Assembly: GCA_016342415.1 (NCBI GenBank)
Contig: JAEIOD010000008.1
Location: 1 to 64,000 of the forward strand
Direction of reading: 5' to 3'
Source of the DNA: Clostridiales bacterium
GTDB taxonomy: Bacteria; Bacillota; Clostridia; Peptostreptococcales; Acidaminobacteraceae
DNA: 64,000 bases
Under the pieces are notes generated by a model. It worked only from the letters and a program-made list of their open reading frames with translations. It was not told the origin of the DNA and did not search any database. Each line of letters starts with the position of its first letter. Position 1 is the stretch's first letter. Shown here piece after piece: positions 9,607 through 20,281 of this stretch. A program made the position numbers and the translations under genes.

Positions 9607-9680
9607 GTTTACCTCCTTGCACCTAAGGACTTACATTATAGCTATCGATGGTTAACCTTAAAATAAGCTTAAGAATCTAA

Positions 9681-11087
9681 TTATTTTTCAGATAATTGTA
9701 ATTTAATATTTTCTATTCTTGCTAAAAGCACATTTATTATTGAAACATCATTGCCAATTTGAATATTGTCGGCTTTTCCATTCATTCTCCCACCATTAGG
9801 AGGCTGTGTATTTTGATCTCTTGGTGGTATAGCAGCTTCTTCATTTGGTTTTCCTTCTTCTGGAGGTGTACCTCTTTTCATATCTTGCATCACTGCAACT
9901 TCTACAGCACCACCTTCTTGAAAAACCACATTGGATTCAAATAACGCCATGGTTGTAAATTTAGTAGGATCGTTATCAACGCTCTCCCTGATCATATCTG
10001 CTAATTCAGTCACTTCATCTTCAAAGTCTGTAAAATAATCCATATAGTCTTCTAAGATGTTGTAATACAATTCTCGGTACTCATCTACTGAAAGTAAATT
10101 TTCAATAAGCGGTGAACTTTCTGTAATACCGGAAATGGGATTATCAATATCTACAGTGGATTGGCCTGCACCACCAAATCCTCCAAAGGACATATTGTAG
10201 TCCCATGGAATGACAACAAATACGTTATTATCATTGTATAAATAATAGTTCTGCTGATGTTGACCATTTAAACTATCGTAGTTTTCCAACAACGTGTTTG
10301 TTGCAATGTATCTTAAGGCACTTTCAACATCTAGAACCGATTCAATGTCACCTTTTTCACCTTCTGGCATGGCATTTAAAATATCCATAAATTCATATAA
10401 ATCTGTTTTGGAGTCATCATCACCATTTTTTTGAGAGACATTTTCTATATATTCGCCATCAGTGATGGCAAGTGAAGTACCTTGATCTGCTCGATACAAA
10501 TTGCCTTCATTATCTCCGAAATTTCTATCTAAGAAACTATCATCAACTGATTCAACAAGTAAATATAAACCATACAGTTCATCATTCACATAAACATTTG
10601 CAAAGCTTGATAACGGTACATTCAAGCCATTTTCTGACATCGCTTCATAACTGAGGTGTTCTCTTAAATATGATGCATCTGAAAACATATTATTAAGTAC
10701 AAATTCATCTAATCCAAGAAGGTCTTGATCCTCATATTCATTAGCCTTTATCTTAAAGCTGTATCGTTCTGAATCGGATTCAGCTACTTGCCTTAAAGTA
10801 CTATTGCCTTTTGTTCTAAATCCAACAGATGATAAAGTAACTCCATCAAGTGTTATCGTTGCCTCATGATATTCTTCATCTAAAGCGTTGTTTAAAATAT
10901 CAGTAAAATCCTCATCAGAAATGTCTATATGTATTTCATGAATTTCATCGTCTGAAAAGAATGTCAAGTAATCATTTAACTCACTGACAGTCTCCGTTAC
11001 AAGCTTTGTTTCAGCAGTATCATCAGATACTGAACAACCAGTAAAAGCCATCACCATTATTAGTATAATAATTAGTATTTTTTTCAT
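9681..11087 (-). CDS. CotH-like kinase, lipoprotein
   Basis: A CotH family protein of 468 residues. CotH proteins are atypical secreted or cell-surface protein kinases, first known from Bacillus spore coats. A lipoprotein signal peptide ends at Cys18 (lipobox FTGC), so the protein is probably anchored outside the membrane. Family motifs follow: RTKGNS at 91-96, a NGxYYG-like segment (VNDELYGLYLLVE, 167-179), LYRAD near 197 and the metal-binding type segment IPWDYNMSFGG at 293-303. The C-terminus is rich in Pro, Glu and Asn. The association with VTC and DUF4956 genes recurs in other Firmicutes. Its substrate here is unknown. Confidence 0.88.
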   Translation of the reverse strand: MKKILIIILIMVMAFTGCSVSDDTAETKLVTETVSELNDYLTFFSDDEIHEIHIDISDEDFTDILNNALDEEYHEATITLDGVTLSSVGFRTKGNSTLRQVAESDSERYSFKIKANEYEDQDLLGLDEFVLNNMFSDASYLREHLSYEAMSENGLNVPLSSFANVYVNDELYGLYLLVESVDDSFLDRNFGDNEGNLYRADQGTSLAITDGEYIENVSQKNGDDDSKTDLYEFMDILNAMPEGEKGDIESVLDVESALRYIATNTLLENYDSLNGQHQQNYYLYNDNNVFVVIPWDYNMSFGGFGGAGQSTVDIDNPISGITESSPLIENLLSVDEYRELYYNILEDYMDYFTDFEDEVTELADMIRESVDNDPTKFTTMALFESNVVFQEGGAVEVAVMQDMKRGTPPEEGKPNEEAAIPPRDQNTQPPNGGRMNGKADNIQIGNDVSIINVLLARIENIKLQLSEK

Positions 11088-11096
11088 TTTGCCCTC

Positions 11097-11777
11097 CTAA
11101 TAACTTGCATTTTCGATCATATTTAAGCTTATGTTTAAGTTACCATTTCTTATTCTTATTTCATCCATAAAGGACTTTATATTGACCGTTTCTTTAATAG
11201 AAATATCATATGTCAATTGATACAAACTTCCCATCGCTGATGTCTTTACATGTACTAAGATATAGTCATTTGTATACGCTTCAAACAATGGATTGAACGT
11301 ACTTTCATAATCTAAATCTTCTGGTATCGTCACTTTTAATTTTTTAACAGTAGTATCCATTTTTCCGAAGTCTATTTTTTTTAGAACAAACATAACCGAA
11401 CATAAAATCACTGAAAAAAGAATTGAAAAAACATACAAACTAACACCCGCTGCTAATCCTGCTGCCATAGAAAATAAAACATAGGCAATATCCTTTGGAT
11501 CTCCAGGCGCCGATCTAAATCTTATAATCGAAAACGCGCCAGCCAAACTAAATGCTTTGGCGATGTCACTACCGATTAACATGATGATGGTGGCAATAAT
11601 CGCTGGTAATAGGACAATTGTTAAAGCGAAGTTTTGTGAGTGTTTACCTTTTTCATGTGTTTTCATATAAGTTAAACTGATAATGGTTCCTGCACCAAAT
11701 GATACAAAGATTCCTATAATCGCCATCATTAATGTGATAGGCGTTTCTGATGTGTAGCTAAGTATTGAGTCCAACAT
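11097..11777 (-). CDS. DUF4956 family membrane protein
   Basis: A 226-residue integral membrane protein of the DUF4956 family. About four hydrophobic helices lie in residues 12-132, with the conserved block AFSLAGAFSIIRFRSAPGDP around residues 74-94. The soluble C-terminal half (about 135-226) is a small cytosolic domain. The ATG at 11777 overlaps the end of the upstream gene by 49 bases and has its own site (GAGGAG). A later ATG pair at 11729 would remove most of the first helix. DUF4956 proteins are found beside VTC and CotH genes; a role as channel or membrane anchor for polyphosphate synthesis is inferred from that linkage. Confidence 0.88.
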   Translation of the reverse strand: MLDSILSYTSETPITLMMAIIGIFVSFGAGTIISLTYMKTHEKGKHSQNFALTIVLLPAIIATIIMLIGSDIAKAFSLAGAFSIIRFRSAPGDPKDIAYVLFSMAAGLAAGVSLYVFSILFSVILCSVMFVLKKIDFGKMDTTVKKLKVTIPEDLDYESTFNPLFEAYTNDYILVHVKTSAMGSLYQLTYDISIKETVNIKSFMDEIRIRNGNLNISLNMIENASY

Positions 11778-12499
11778 AACTGAGCAACTCCTCTCTCTTC
11801 TATTGTTTTATGTCTTCTGATATAATCTTTGCCGTATTTAGAAAAGGAGCTTTTATATATTTGAAGTTGTGATAGTAAAGTCACAAACCATATTGGAAAC
11901 GCACCAGTGGATTTTGCTTCCAATAAAACAAAATCTTCTTCTAATAACAAATCACCATAACCGCCATTTTCCAGTCTTAGATTGTCTTTTCTTGTCTGTA
12001 TATTACTGTCTGAAGTTACTCTAAATTCATCTTGTTTATAGGCACATCTATCATATGAAATCACCGTAGAAGCCTTTAAGTCATAACGCCCTAAAAAAAA
12101 CTGTATTTCTCTTAAAACCAACTCATTGTGATATGATTTCAATTGAGGAAGTTGTTTTGTTTTGATCATTTTATAAGCATCTTTTAATCTGATTTTGCTT
12201 CTTCTTTTATTAACAACTCCATTGATTTTTTTCTTGAGTTCAATAAATACCATACTGTCCAATGTCACTTGACCATAAGCTCTAATTCTGAGTTTTTCTT
12301 TAAAATCAGGTTTACTAAGAGAATGTTTTATTAAGTAGTCATCTTTTGTATCGTAATAAATATTACTGATGGTATAACAAGGATCTATTCCTTGATCATC
12401 TAATAACATTTGTTCTTGTAATGTTTGTTTTAAAATATTGTATTGCCCTGAAGTCATTAAGTATTTGTTCTCAATCCTATTGAATATTTCAATTGCCAT
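11729..12499 (-). CDS. VTC domain protein, probable polyphosphate polymerase
   Basis: About 256 residues of VTC domain, the tunnel-shaped fold that in yeast Vtc4 polymerises ATP gamma-phosphate into polyphosphate. The charged motifs that line the tunnel are visible: ENKYLMT near the start, YYDTKDDYLI, KLRIRAYG, FIELKKK, KRRSKIRL, ISYDRCAY and a late acidic-Lys segment (LLEAKST). The frame is open for 28 further codons upstream, but TAGGAGG stands five bases before the ATG at 12499. It heads the cassette VTC - DUF4956 - CotH - acidic protein - regulator. Catalysis is inferred from family, not shown. Confidence 0.87.
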   Translation of the reverse strand: MAIEIFNRIENKYLMTSGQYNILKQTLQEQMLLDDQGIDPCYTISNIYYDTKDDYLIKHSLSKPDFKEKLRIRAYGQVTLDSMVFIELKKKINGVVNKRRSKIRLKDAYKMIKTKQLPQLKSYHNELVLREIQFFLGRYDLKASTVISYDRCAYKQDEFRVTSDSNIQTRKDNLRLENGGYGDLLLEEDFVLLEAKSTGAFPIWFVTLLSQLQIYKSSFSKYGKDYIRRHKTIEERGVAQLCWTQYLATHQKRLSH

Positions 12500-12533
12500 A
12501 ACGTACCTCCTACCATTATAGTAATCACTTTGG

Positions 12534-12614
12534 CTTAAACGAACCTTAAACCGTGGATAAATAAATTTTGATGTTAACTCCATGATAAGTTCTTAAACTT
12601 AAACGAACCTTAAA
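12534..12614 (-). promoter_or_regulatory. Two operator copies upstream of the VTC gene
   Basis: The 17-mer CTTAAACGAACCTTAAA occurs at 12534-12550 and again at 12598-12614. Read on the minus strand each is TTTAAGGTTCGTTTAAG, two half-sites 11 bases apart, the usual spacing for OmpR-family regulators. Both lie upstream of the VTC gene. They are probably bound by the regulator encoded at 12704. Confidence 0.7.
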
Positions 12615-12640
12615 AAACTTATAAAAAATGAGTTATACTA

Positions 12641-12680
12641 AATGTAGAAACATTTAAGGTTCATTAAAGGTTTCTACATT
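12641..12680 (+). promoter_or_regulatory. Operator inside an 11-bp inverted repeat before the two-component genes
   Basis: TTTAAGGTTCATTAAAGGTTT (12653-12673; two AAGGTT half-sites, 11-base period) is the same operator in the opposite orientation. It is framed by a perfect inverted repeat, AATGTAGAAAC at 12641-12651 and GTTTCTACATT at 12670-12680. It ends 24 bases before the ATG at 12704. Confidence 0.7.
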
Positions 12681-12703
12681 ATCCTATAAGAAAGGAGAAC
12701 TAT

Positions 12704-13384
12704 ATGAGACTATTAATTGTAGAAGATGAAAAACATTTGGCTGAAGCTGTAAAAGAATTGTTAAAGAAGGAAAACTACGTTGTAGATGTTTTTTACGATG
12801 GACAAGAAGGATTAGACAATGCACTTACAGACATCTATGACCTCATTTTATTAGATATCATGTTACCGAGTGTTGATGGACTTGAAATTCTTAAAATCAT
12901 AAGAAAGGAAGGTATTAAAACACCTGTCCTTCTGTTAACTGCAAGAAATCAAATCAATGATAGAGTTAAAGGTTTAGATCTTGGTGCAGATGACTATTTA
13001 TCAAAACCATTTGCCCAAGAAGAATTAAACGCTAGAATTCGAGCTATTTTGAGAAGAAAAGGCGATATCACAACAACAAGCGAAATGGTCTTTCATGATA
13101 TCACTCTCGATTACAACTCATTAACTTTATCCTGTAGAAATAAAAATATCTCTCTTACACTTAAAGAATCAGAATTACTGCAATTTCTAATCACTAGGAA
13201 AAATATGATTACACCCAAAGAACTTTTAATAGAAAAGCTTTGGGGATTTAATTCAGATGCAGAAGATAATAATGTTGAAGTTTATATATCCTTTCTAAGA
13301 AAGAAATTCAAATACTTAAACTGTGAAACATCTATTAAAACAACCCGAGGTTTAGGGTATTCATTGGAGGTCATACATGTTTAA
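12704..13384 (+). CDS. OmpR-family response regulator
   Basis: A complete 226-residue two-component response regulator. The receiver domain has the acidic pocket (ED at 7-8), the phospho-acceptor Asp51 in LLDIMLP, the Thr in LLTARN and the Lys in LSKPF. The C-terminal winged helix reads NVEVYISFLRKKF and TTRGLGYSL. AAAGGAG precedes the ATG. It overlaps its kinase by eight bases and is transcribed away from the VTC/CotH cassette. The three TTTAAGGTTC-type operators in between suggest that it controls both its own operon and the cassette. Confidence 0.93.
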   Translation: MRLLIVEDEKHLAEAVKELLKKENYVVDVFYDGQEGLDNALTDIYDLILLDIMLPSVDGLEILKIIRKEGIKTPVLLLTARNQINDRVKGLDLGADDYLSKPFAQEELNARIRAILRRKGDITTTSEMVFHDITLDYNSLTLSCRNKNISLTLKESELLQFLITRKNMITPKELLIEKLWGFNSDAEDNNVEVYISFLRKKFKYLNCETSIKTTRGLGYSLEVIHV

Positions 13385-14591
13385 ACAACTGAAAAAGAGA
13401 CTGCTCTCCATCAATATGGTCAGTATCACACTTTTAATGATTATTGCTTTTGGCAGTATTTATTTTGTAACTTATAGTAGAACCTACATGGAAATAAATA
13501 ATGACCTTAATCATTTCGAAAACTTCAAGCCGGAAGATGATAAACCTCCAAGATCACCAGAATTATCAATGAAAGAGAACATATTACCTGAAAGAGAAGT
13601 CATTTTTGTAGTTAACTTAGACACGGATAGTATAATATTTTCTACTCATTCTTCTTTTGATGCAGAGGATGCCTTTTATGAAGAAGCAGTCGCATTGGTA
13701 CAATCAGGTGAGAATGACAGCTACATTGAATTGGATGATGCAAAATGGGCTTATAGAGTGGTTCCCAGAAAAGACTTTTATCAGATTTTCTTTGTTGATG
13801 TTACCTCACAATTGAATGCTGTCAGTATATTAGCTTATACCTTCTTAGTAGTCTTTCTTATTATGTTTGTTATGACTTATATTTTTAGTAATTACATGAC
13901 CAATGAATCCATTAAACCTATTAAGAAAGCATTCGATAAGCAAAACCAATTTATTTCCGATGCTTCACATGAATTAAAAACACCACTTGCTATTATAAAC
14001 TCCAATGTTGATGTGTTATTGAACGACTCCTCTGATTCTGAAAAATGGCTTCATTATATTAAATCGGAAGTCAGTAGAATGAGTAAACTCACTGAAAATC
14101 TACTTTATCTGTCACAGTTTGATGATAACAATCTTATGACATCAACAACCGATGTTAATTTTAGCGAACTTTGTGAGCATGTTTTATTGGGAATGGAAGC
14201 AGTTGCATTTGAAAAGAGAAGGACCTTAGAATATACGATAGAACCTGATATAATCATTCAAGGTGATTTTGAACAGCTTTCTCAAGTCCTTATGATTTTA
14301 ATGGACAATGCCATGAAATATTCAAATGAAAATGGCCATATATCCGTTAATCTTTTTATGTCATCACAAGTTAACTTAACAGTTACAAATGATGGTCCTG
14401 GGATTCCTGGAGAAAACATTGATCTAATATTCAATCGTTTTTACAAAGTTGATGCCTCAAGATCTCAGAAGAACGGTTACGGTTTAGGTCTAGCAATAGC
14501 CGCTTCCATTATTTCGCATCATCACGGCAAAATAAGTTGTAAAAGTACAATCAACAAAGAAACAAGCTTTTTTATAAAATTACCCAAATAA
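13377..14591 (+). CDS. Sensor histidine kinase
   Basis: A membrane histidine kinase of 404 residues and partner of the upstream regulator. Transmembrane helices are at about residues 12-32 and 155-177, enclosing an extracytoplasmic sensor of about 120 residues with a Pro-rich start (PEDDKPPRSPEL). The phospho-acceptor His is in SDASHELKTPL (about residue 198). The ATPase domain has the N box (MDNAMKYS), the G1 box (NDGPGIP) and the G2 box (GYGLGLAI). No HAMP domain is obvious. The signal is unknown; the genomic link to the VTC/CotH cassette suggests phosphate, envelope or surface stress. Confidence 0.93.
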   Translation: MFKQLKKRLLSINMVSITLLMIIAFGSIYFVTYSRTYMEINNDLNHFENFKPEDDKPPRSPELSMKENILPEREVIFVVNLDTDSIIFSTHSSFDAEDAFYEEAVALVQSGENDSYIELDDAKWAYRVVPRKDFYQIFFVDVTSQLNAVSILAYTFLVVFLIMFVMTYIFSNYMTNESIKPIKKAFDKQNQFISDASHELKTPLAIINSNVDVLLNDSSDSEKWLHYIKSEVSRMSKLTENLLYLSQFDDNNLMTSTTDVNFSELCEHVLLGMEAVAFEKRRTLEYTIEPDIIIQGDFEQLSQVLMILMDNAMKYSNENGHISVNLFMSSQVNLTVTNDGPGIPGENIDLIFNRFYKVDASRSQKNGYGLGLAIAASIISHHHGKISCKSTINKETSFFIKLPK

Positions 14592-14615
14592 CATCTCTTG
14601 GGTTATTTGCTTTTT
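14585..14615 (+). terminator. Terminator of the two-component operon
   Basis: CAAATAAC (14585-14592) and GTTATTTG (14602-14609) form an eight-base stem followed by CTTTTT. The stem overlaps the stop codon. Confidence 0.65.
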
Positions 14616-14663
14616 AGTCAAAAATACTCTATAGTTATAAAGCATTAATTAAAGGAGAAATTT

Positions 14664-15788
14664 ATGTCATTTTATAAAATAGGATTAAAAGGCGATTTGG
14701 TATACGCACTTGATATACAAAATATCATCTCCCCTACACCCATTCAAAGTTTAAGTATTCCGGAAATACTAAAAGGTCATGATCTGTTGGCTGAAGCGCA
14801 AACCGGTACGGGAAAAACCCTTGCTTTTTTACTACCGATGTTTCAGACTTTAGAGTTTGACAATCCCAATATCCAGGCAATGGTCATCACCCCAACAAGA
14901 GAGTTGGCAATTCAAATTACAGAAGAAGCTAGAAAATTAGCTGAGATACTGCCTCTTAATATATTGGCTGCTTATGGCGGACAAGATGTTAATGCCCAGC
15001 TTCATAAATTAAAAGGTGATATACAATTGGTTATTGGAACACCAGGTAGAATTTTAGATCACTTGAGACGTGGTTCTATCATTTGTGATCAACTTAAAAT
15101 GTTTGTAGTTGATGAAGCCGATCAACTCTTTCATATCGGATTTAAAAAAGAACTGAAAGAAATCATCAAGCAACTACCCAAAGAAAGACAAACGCTTTGT
15201 TTTTCTGCCACTTTGAGTCATCGTGTTGGTAGTTTTACAAACCATTACTTGAATAATCCGGTTCATGTAAAAGCACCTAAAAATCAAATCACACTTGAAA
15301 ATATTACACAACTGGTCATAGAAACATCAAATCGTAAAAAAATGGATGATTTTGAGACATTGATAAAAAAAGAAAAGCCTGTAAAGGCCATTGTATTCTG
15401 TAGATCTAGAAGAGGTACTCAAAGTCTATGCGATGAAATGAAAGAAAAAGGATACAATGTGGAGAGTCTTCATGGCGAACTGTCTCAAGCCAAAAGAGAA
15501 TTTAATATGACTGCTTTCAAAGAAAACCAAATACAATATCTGATAGCAACCGATGTTGCTGCTAGAGGTTTGGATGTACAAGGTGTTTCACATGTTTTTA
15601 ACTATAATTTACCAGATGATATAGAAAACTACGTTCATAGAATTGGTCGTACAGGACGTGCCGGTCAAGATGGCAAATCATTTATTATCTATACTAAAAA
15701 AGACGAGAATCGTTTAGTCGAAATAGAAACTTTTATCAACATGACACTGAACAAAATGTCTATTGAGGACTACCTAAAAGAAGTATAA
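14664..15788 (+). CDS. DEAD-box ATP-dependent RNA helicase (core only)
   Basis: A cytosolic RNA helicase of 374 residues. It has every DEAD-box motif in order: AQTGTGKT (motif I), PTREL (Ia), GTPGR (Ib), VDEAD (II), SAT (III), ATDVAARGLD (V) and HRIGRTGR (VI). It ends about ten residues after the second RecA-like domain, with no C-terminal RNA-binding extension of the kind in CshA, CsdA or DbpA. AAAGGAG precedes the ATG. A paralogue lies 4.5 kb downstream. Such minimal helicases usually act in ribosome assembly or mRNA turnover; the specific substrate is unknown. Confidence 0.93.
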   Translation: MSFYKIGLKGDLVYALDIQNIISPTPIQSLSIPEILKGHDLLAEAQTGTGKTLAFLLPMFQTLEFDNPNIQAMVITPTRELAIQITEEARKLAEILPLNILAAYGGQDVNAQLHKLKGDIQLVIGTPGRILDHLRRGSIICDQLKMFVVDEADQLFHIGFKKELKEIIKQLPKERQTLCFSATLSHRVGSFTNHYLNNPVHVKAPKNQITLENITQLVIETSNRKKMDDFETLIKKEKPVKAIVFCRSRRGTQSLCDEMKEKGYNVESLHGELSQAKREFNMTAFKENQIQYLIATDVAARGLDVQGVSHVFNYNLPDDIENYVHRIGRTGRAGQDGKSFIIYTKKDENRLVEIETFINMTLNKMSIEDYLKEV

Positions 15789-15849
15789 TCTTTTCTTCTG
15801 TTTATGCTTTATCTTGACGGGTAAAAAAAAGATAGAAGGAGGCGGTTAA

Positions 15850-16146
15850 ATGAGTAACAGAAAACATGATACATGTCATATGCATGACAAAGGTAAATCT
15901 ACACTTAGGGAATCCTCAAAAGAGAGATTCATGGATGAGAAAAAGGAAATGGAACATGAGCTAAGTCGTAATAAGGAGGTTCTCACAAAACTATTAAATG
16001 ATCGCTACACCTACAAAACTACTTCTAAACACAGAGGCCATTATGTCGTTAAGTTCCAACATCCTTCGACTCATAAGATGGAAAAATTAGATTTTTTATT
16101 TGAACCAAATCTAAAGACCCTTGAGAGCATTTGGCAAGAAAAATAG
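15850..16146 (+). CDS. Small charged hypothetical protein
   Basis: A 98-residue protein that I do not recognise. It is highly charged, with His-rich residues near the start (HDTCHMHDKGK), a helical stretch rich in Lys and Glu in the middle, and a C-terminal part (YVVKFQHPSTHKMEKLDFLFEP) that reads like a small beta domain. There is no signal peptide or membrane segment. A strong ribosome binding site (AAGGAGG) precedes the ATG and a perfect terminator follows, which supports a real gene. It may share a transcript with the helicase 60 bases upstream. Confidence 0.75.
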   Translation: MSNRKHDTCHMHDKGKSTLRESSKERFMDEKKEMEHELSRNKEVLTKLLNDRYTYKTTSKHRGHYVVKFQHPSTHKMEKLDFLFEPNLKTLESIWQEK

Positions 16147-16151
16147 ATTTT

Positions 16152-16180
16152 CAGGTAGCTTATGCTACCTGTTTTATTTT
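16152..16180 (+). terminator. Terminator of the small protein gene
   Basis: Perfect eight-base stem, CAGGTAGC (16152-16159) and GCTACCTG (16164-16171), with a four-base loop, followed by TTTTATTTTT. Confidence 0.85.
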
Positions 16181-16220
16181 TAAGTTTAATCGTTCAACTC
16201 ATGATCAAATGTTATAGTCA

Positions 16221-16247
16221 AAGAAAAAAGACCACTTACGTGGTCTT
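16221..16247 (-). terminator. Terminator of the cadherin-like protein gene
   Basis: AAGACCAC (16228-16235) and GTGGTCTT (16240-16247) form a perfect stem. On the minus strand it is followed by TTTTTT. Confidence 0.8.
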
Positions 16248-16251
16248 AAAA

Positions 16252-18525
<2,274 letters not shown>

Positions 18526-18605
18526 TTCAACCACCTTTCCTTTGCGCTCTTTCCTTTACGTATATTATACATTCAGACACTGGCATTTGGGTCCCTTTTT
18601 GTTTT

Positions 18606-18638
18606 AAAAAAAATAAAAAACTCGGTAAAAACCGAGTT
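18606..18638 (-). terminator. Terminator of the degV-GNAT pair
   Basis: AACTCGGT and ACCGAGTT (18619-18638, loop AAAA) form a perfect stem that overlaps the GNAT stop codon. On the minus strand it is followed by a long T run. Confidence 0.85.
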
Positions 18639-19167
18639 AATCTAAAATCAATCCATAATGTAAACAGTCATAATACATTCCATCAATATAAAATTGATCA
18701 ATTAGTTGACCTTCTTGTATAAAACCTGTTTTTAAAAGTACTTTTGAAGAACCTTTATTTATAGAAACAACTCGAGCGCATAACTTATGAAGATCTGTAT
18801 GTTCTTTTACATAGTCCAAAATCATACTCACAGCTTCGGTTGTATACCCTTTATTCCAATACTCATGATGAATAACAAAACCTATTTCTGCATGTTTTGC
18901 TACATCATCAAAGTTAAACAACATCATAGTACCAATATGTAAATTGTTTTCTTTTAAAACAACACTGGCATATTGATGTGTTTTATTTTTTTCGTTTTGA
19001 ATCAGTTTTTTCACATAAGCTTCAGAATCTGATAGAGTATGCATCAATGGCCATCCAATGAATCTTGAAACATCTTCATTAGAAGCATAATCATGTAAAT
19101 CTTCTGCTATTTCAATTGTGACAGGTTCAAATTTAATTCTCTGTCCATTTAAATTAGACCAACTCAT
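18637..19167 (-). CDS. GNAT N-acetyltransferase, RimJ/RimL type
   Basis: A 176-residue acetyltransferase. N-terminal substrate arm (LNGQRIKFEPVTIEIAEDL), the core HAEIGFVIHHEYWNKGYTTEAV with the acetyl-CoA loop, and a C-terminal INKGSSKVLLKTGFIQEG that fits RimJ/RimL enzymes acting on protein or amine N-termini. Its ATG overlaps the stop codon of degV (TAATG), so the two are translationally coupled. The acceptor is unknown. Confidence 0.88.
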   Translation of the reverse strand: MSWSNLNGQRIKFEPVTIEIAEDLHDYASNEDVSRFIGWPLMHTLSDSEAYVKKLIQNEKNKTHQYASVVLKENNLHIGTMMLFNFDDVAKHAEIGFVIHHEYWNKGYTTEAVSMILDYVKEHTDLHKLCARVVSINKGSSKVLLKTGFIQEGQLIDQFYIDGMYYDCLHYGLILD

Positions 19168-20132
19168 TAAAAACCTTTATCTACTCTATATTTTTTGATC
19201 ATTTCGACCATTTCGTCCTTTTTATCTTTTAAAGCGCTCATTTCATTAAAGATTAGACCATCATGTCTATCACCTTTTTCAATAAAGTACATAGATAAAC
19301 CACCTAAACCAACATGTGTTCCAACAGAAACACCCATTTGCATGATATATATGTCACCTTTAAAACCTGCTTCATTTATCATTTTAGTTTTCATCGTTTC
19401 AGCAACAGAACGATCGGAAGTATAACCTATAATTATAAAATCTGTCAGCAATATATCAACACGTTTTTTATACTCCTCTATATAATGAGTATAAACTTTT
19501 TTGCTACCTCTTACTTTCGCAACAATAGCACCTTTACCTTTTCTCATTGACATAATTGGTTTAACTTTTAATACTTTACCAATAAATGCACTAACCTCAG
19601 TTAATCTTCCACTCTTGATAAGATTGTCTAAATCGTCAACTGATAAGAAATGTTTGATATTGGTTTTGTATGTTTCATTAAAATCTACAAGTTCCTTAAA
19701 GGTCGCACCCTTTTCTCTTAAAATTGCTGATTTTAAGATCAAATAGCCACTACCATGACTCATACATTTAGAATCCACAATATGCACCATTACAGCGCCT
19801 TGAATTTTATCGTCAAAATACTCTTTTGCGATAACAGCTGATTGATAACTGCCACTCGTTCCACTCGACATACAAATACATAGAATTTCATGGAATCCTT
19901 TTGAATAAGCATCCTCAAATAAATTGATGAACTCAGTTGGACTCGGCATAGCAGTCGTTGGTAAAACCTCTAAGGCACCCAATTGATTGTAAAATTCATC
20001 TGGTTGAATATCAATACGATCTTTGTAAACCGTTTCACCAATCTTAATCGTTAATGGAGCAATACCTATATCATATTTCTTTAATATTTCATCTGATAGA
20101 TCACATGTTGAATCTGCAATAATTTTAATCAT
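19167..20132 (-). CDS. DegV family fatty-acid binding protein (FakB-like)
   Basis: A 321-residue cytosolic lipid-binding protein. Proteins of this family carry fatty acids for the FakA kinase. Typical motifs: ADSTCDL at residues 6-12, LPTTAMPSP near 57-65, the fatty-acid contact loop MSSGTSGSYQ near 88-97, and GSGY with MVHIVDSKCMSHG following. Length is slightly above the usual 280-300. TAGGAGG precedes the ATG. No fakA is present in this window. Co-transcription with a GNAT enzyme has no obvious meaning. Confidence 0.92.
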   Translation of the reverse strand: MIKIIADSTCDLSDEILKKYDIGIAPLTIKIGETVYKDRIDIQPDEFYNQLGALEVLPTTAMPSPTEFINLFEDAYSKGFHEILCICMSSGTSGSYQSAVIAKEYFDDKIQGAVMVHIVDSKCMSHGSGYLILKSAILREKGATFKELVDFNETYKTNIKHFLSVDDLDNLIKSGRLTEVSAFIGKVLKVKPIMSMRKGKGAIVAKVRGSKKVYTHYIEEYKKRVDILLTDFIIIGYTSDRSVAETMKTKMINEAGFKGDIYIMQMGVSVGTHVGLGGLSMYFIEKGDRHDGLIFNEMSALKDKKDEMVEMIKKYRVDKGF

Positions 20133-20249
20133 AAAAGCCTCCTATACTAAAGATACACATTAAATGAATGAATATCAATCAATTTTATTCTTTATTAACT
20201 TATACCATATAAAATTCACTTGAATCACCTATTAAACGAACAGGATTTC

Positions 20250-20258
20250 TGATATAAT
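20250..20258 (+). promoter_or_regulatory. Extended -10 promoter of the second helicase gene
   Basis: TGATATAAT, a TGn extended -10 element, lies 23 bases before the ATG. No good -35 box is seen at the proper distance. Confidence 0.5.
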
Positions 20259-20281
20259 AAGGCGCTATAGAAAGGATACCT

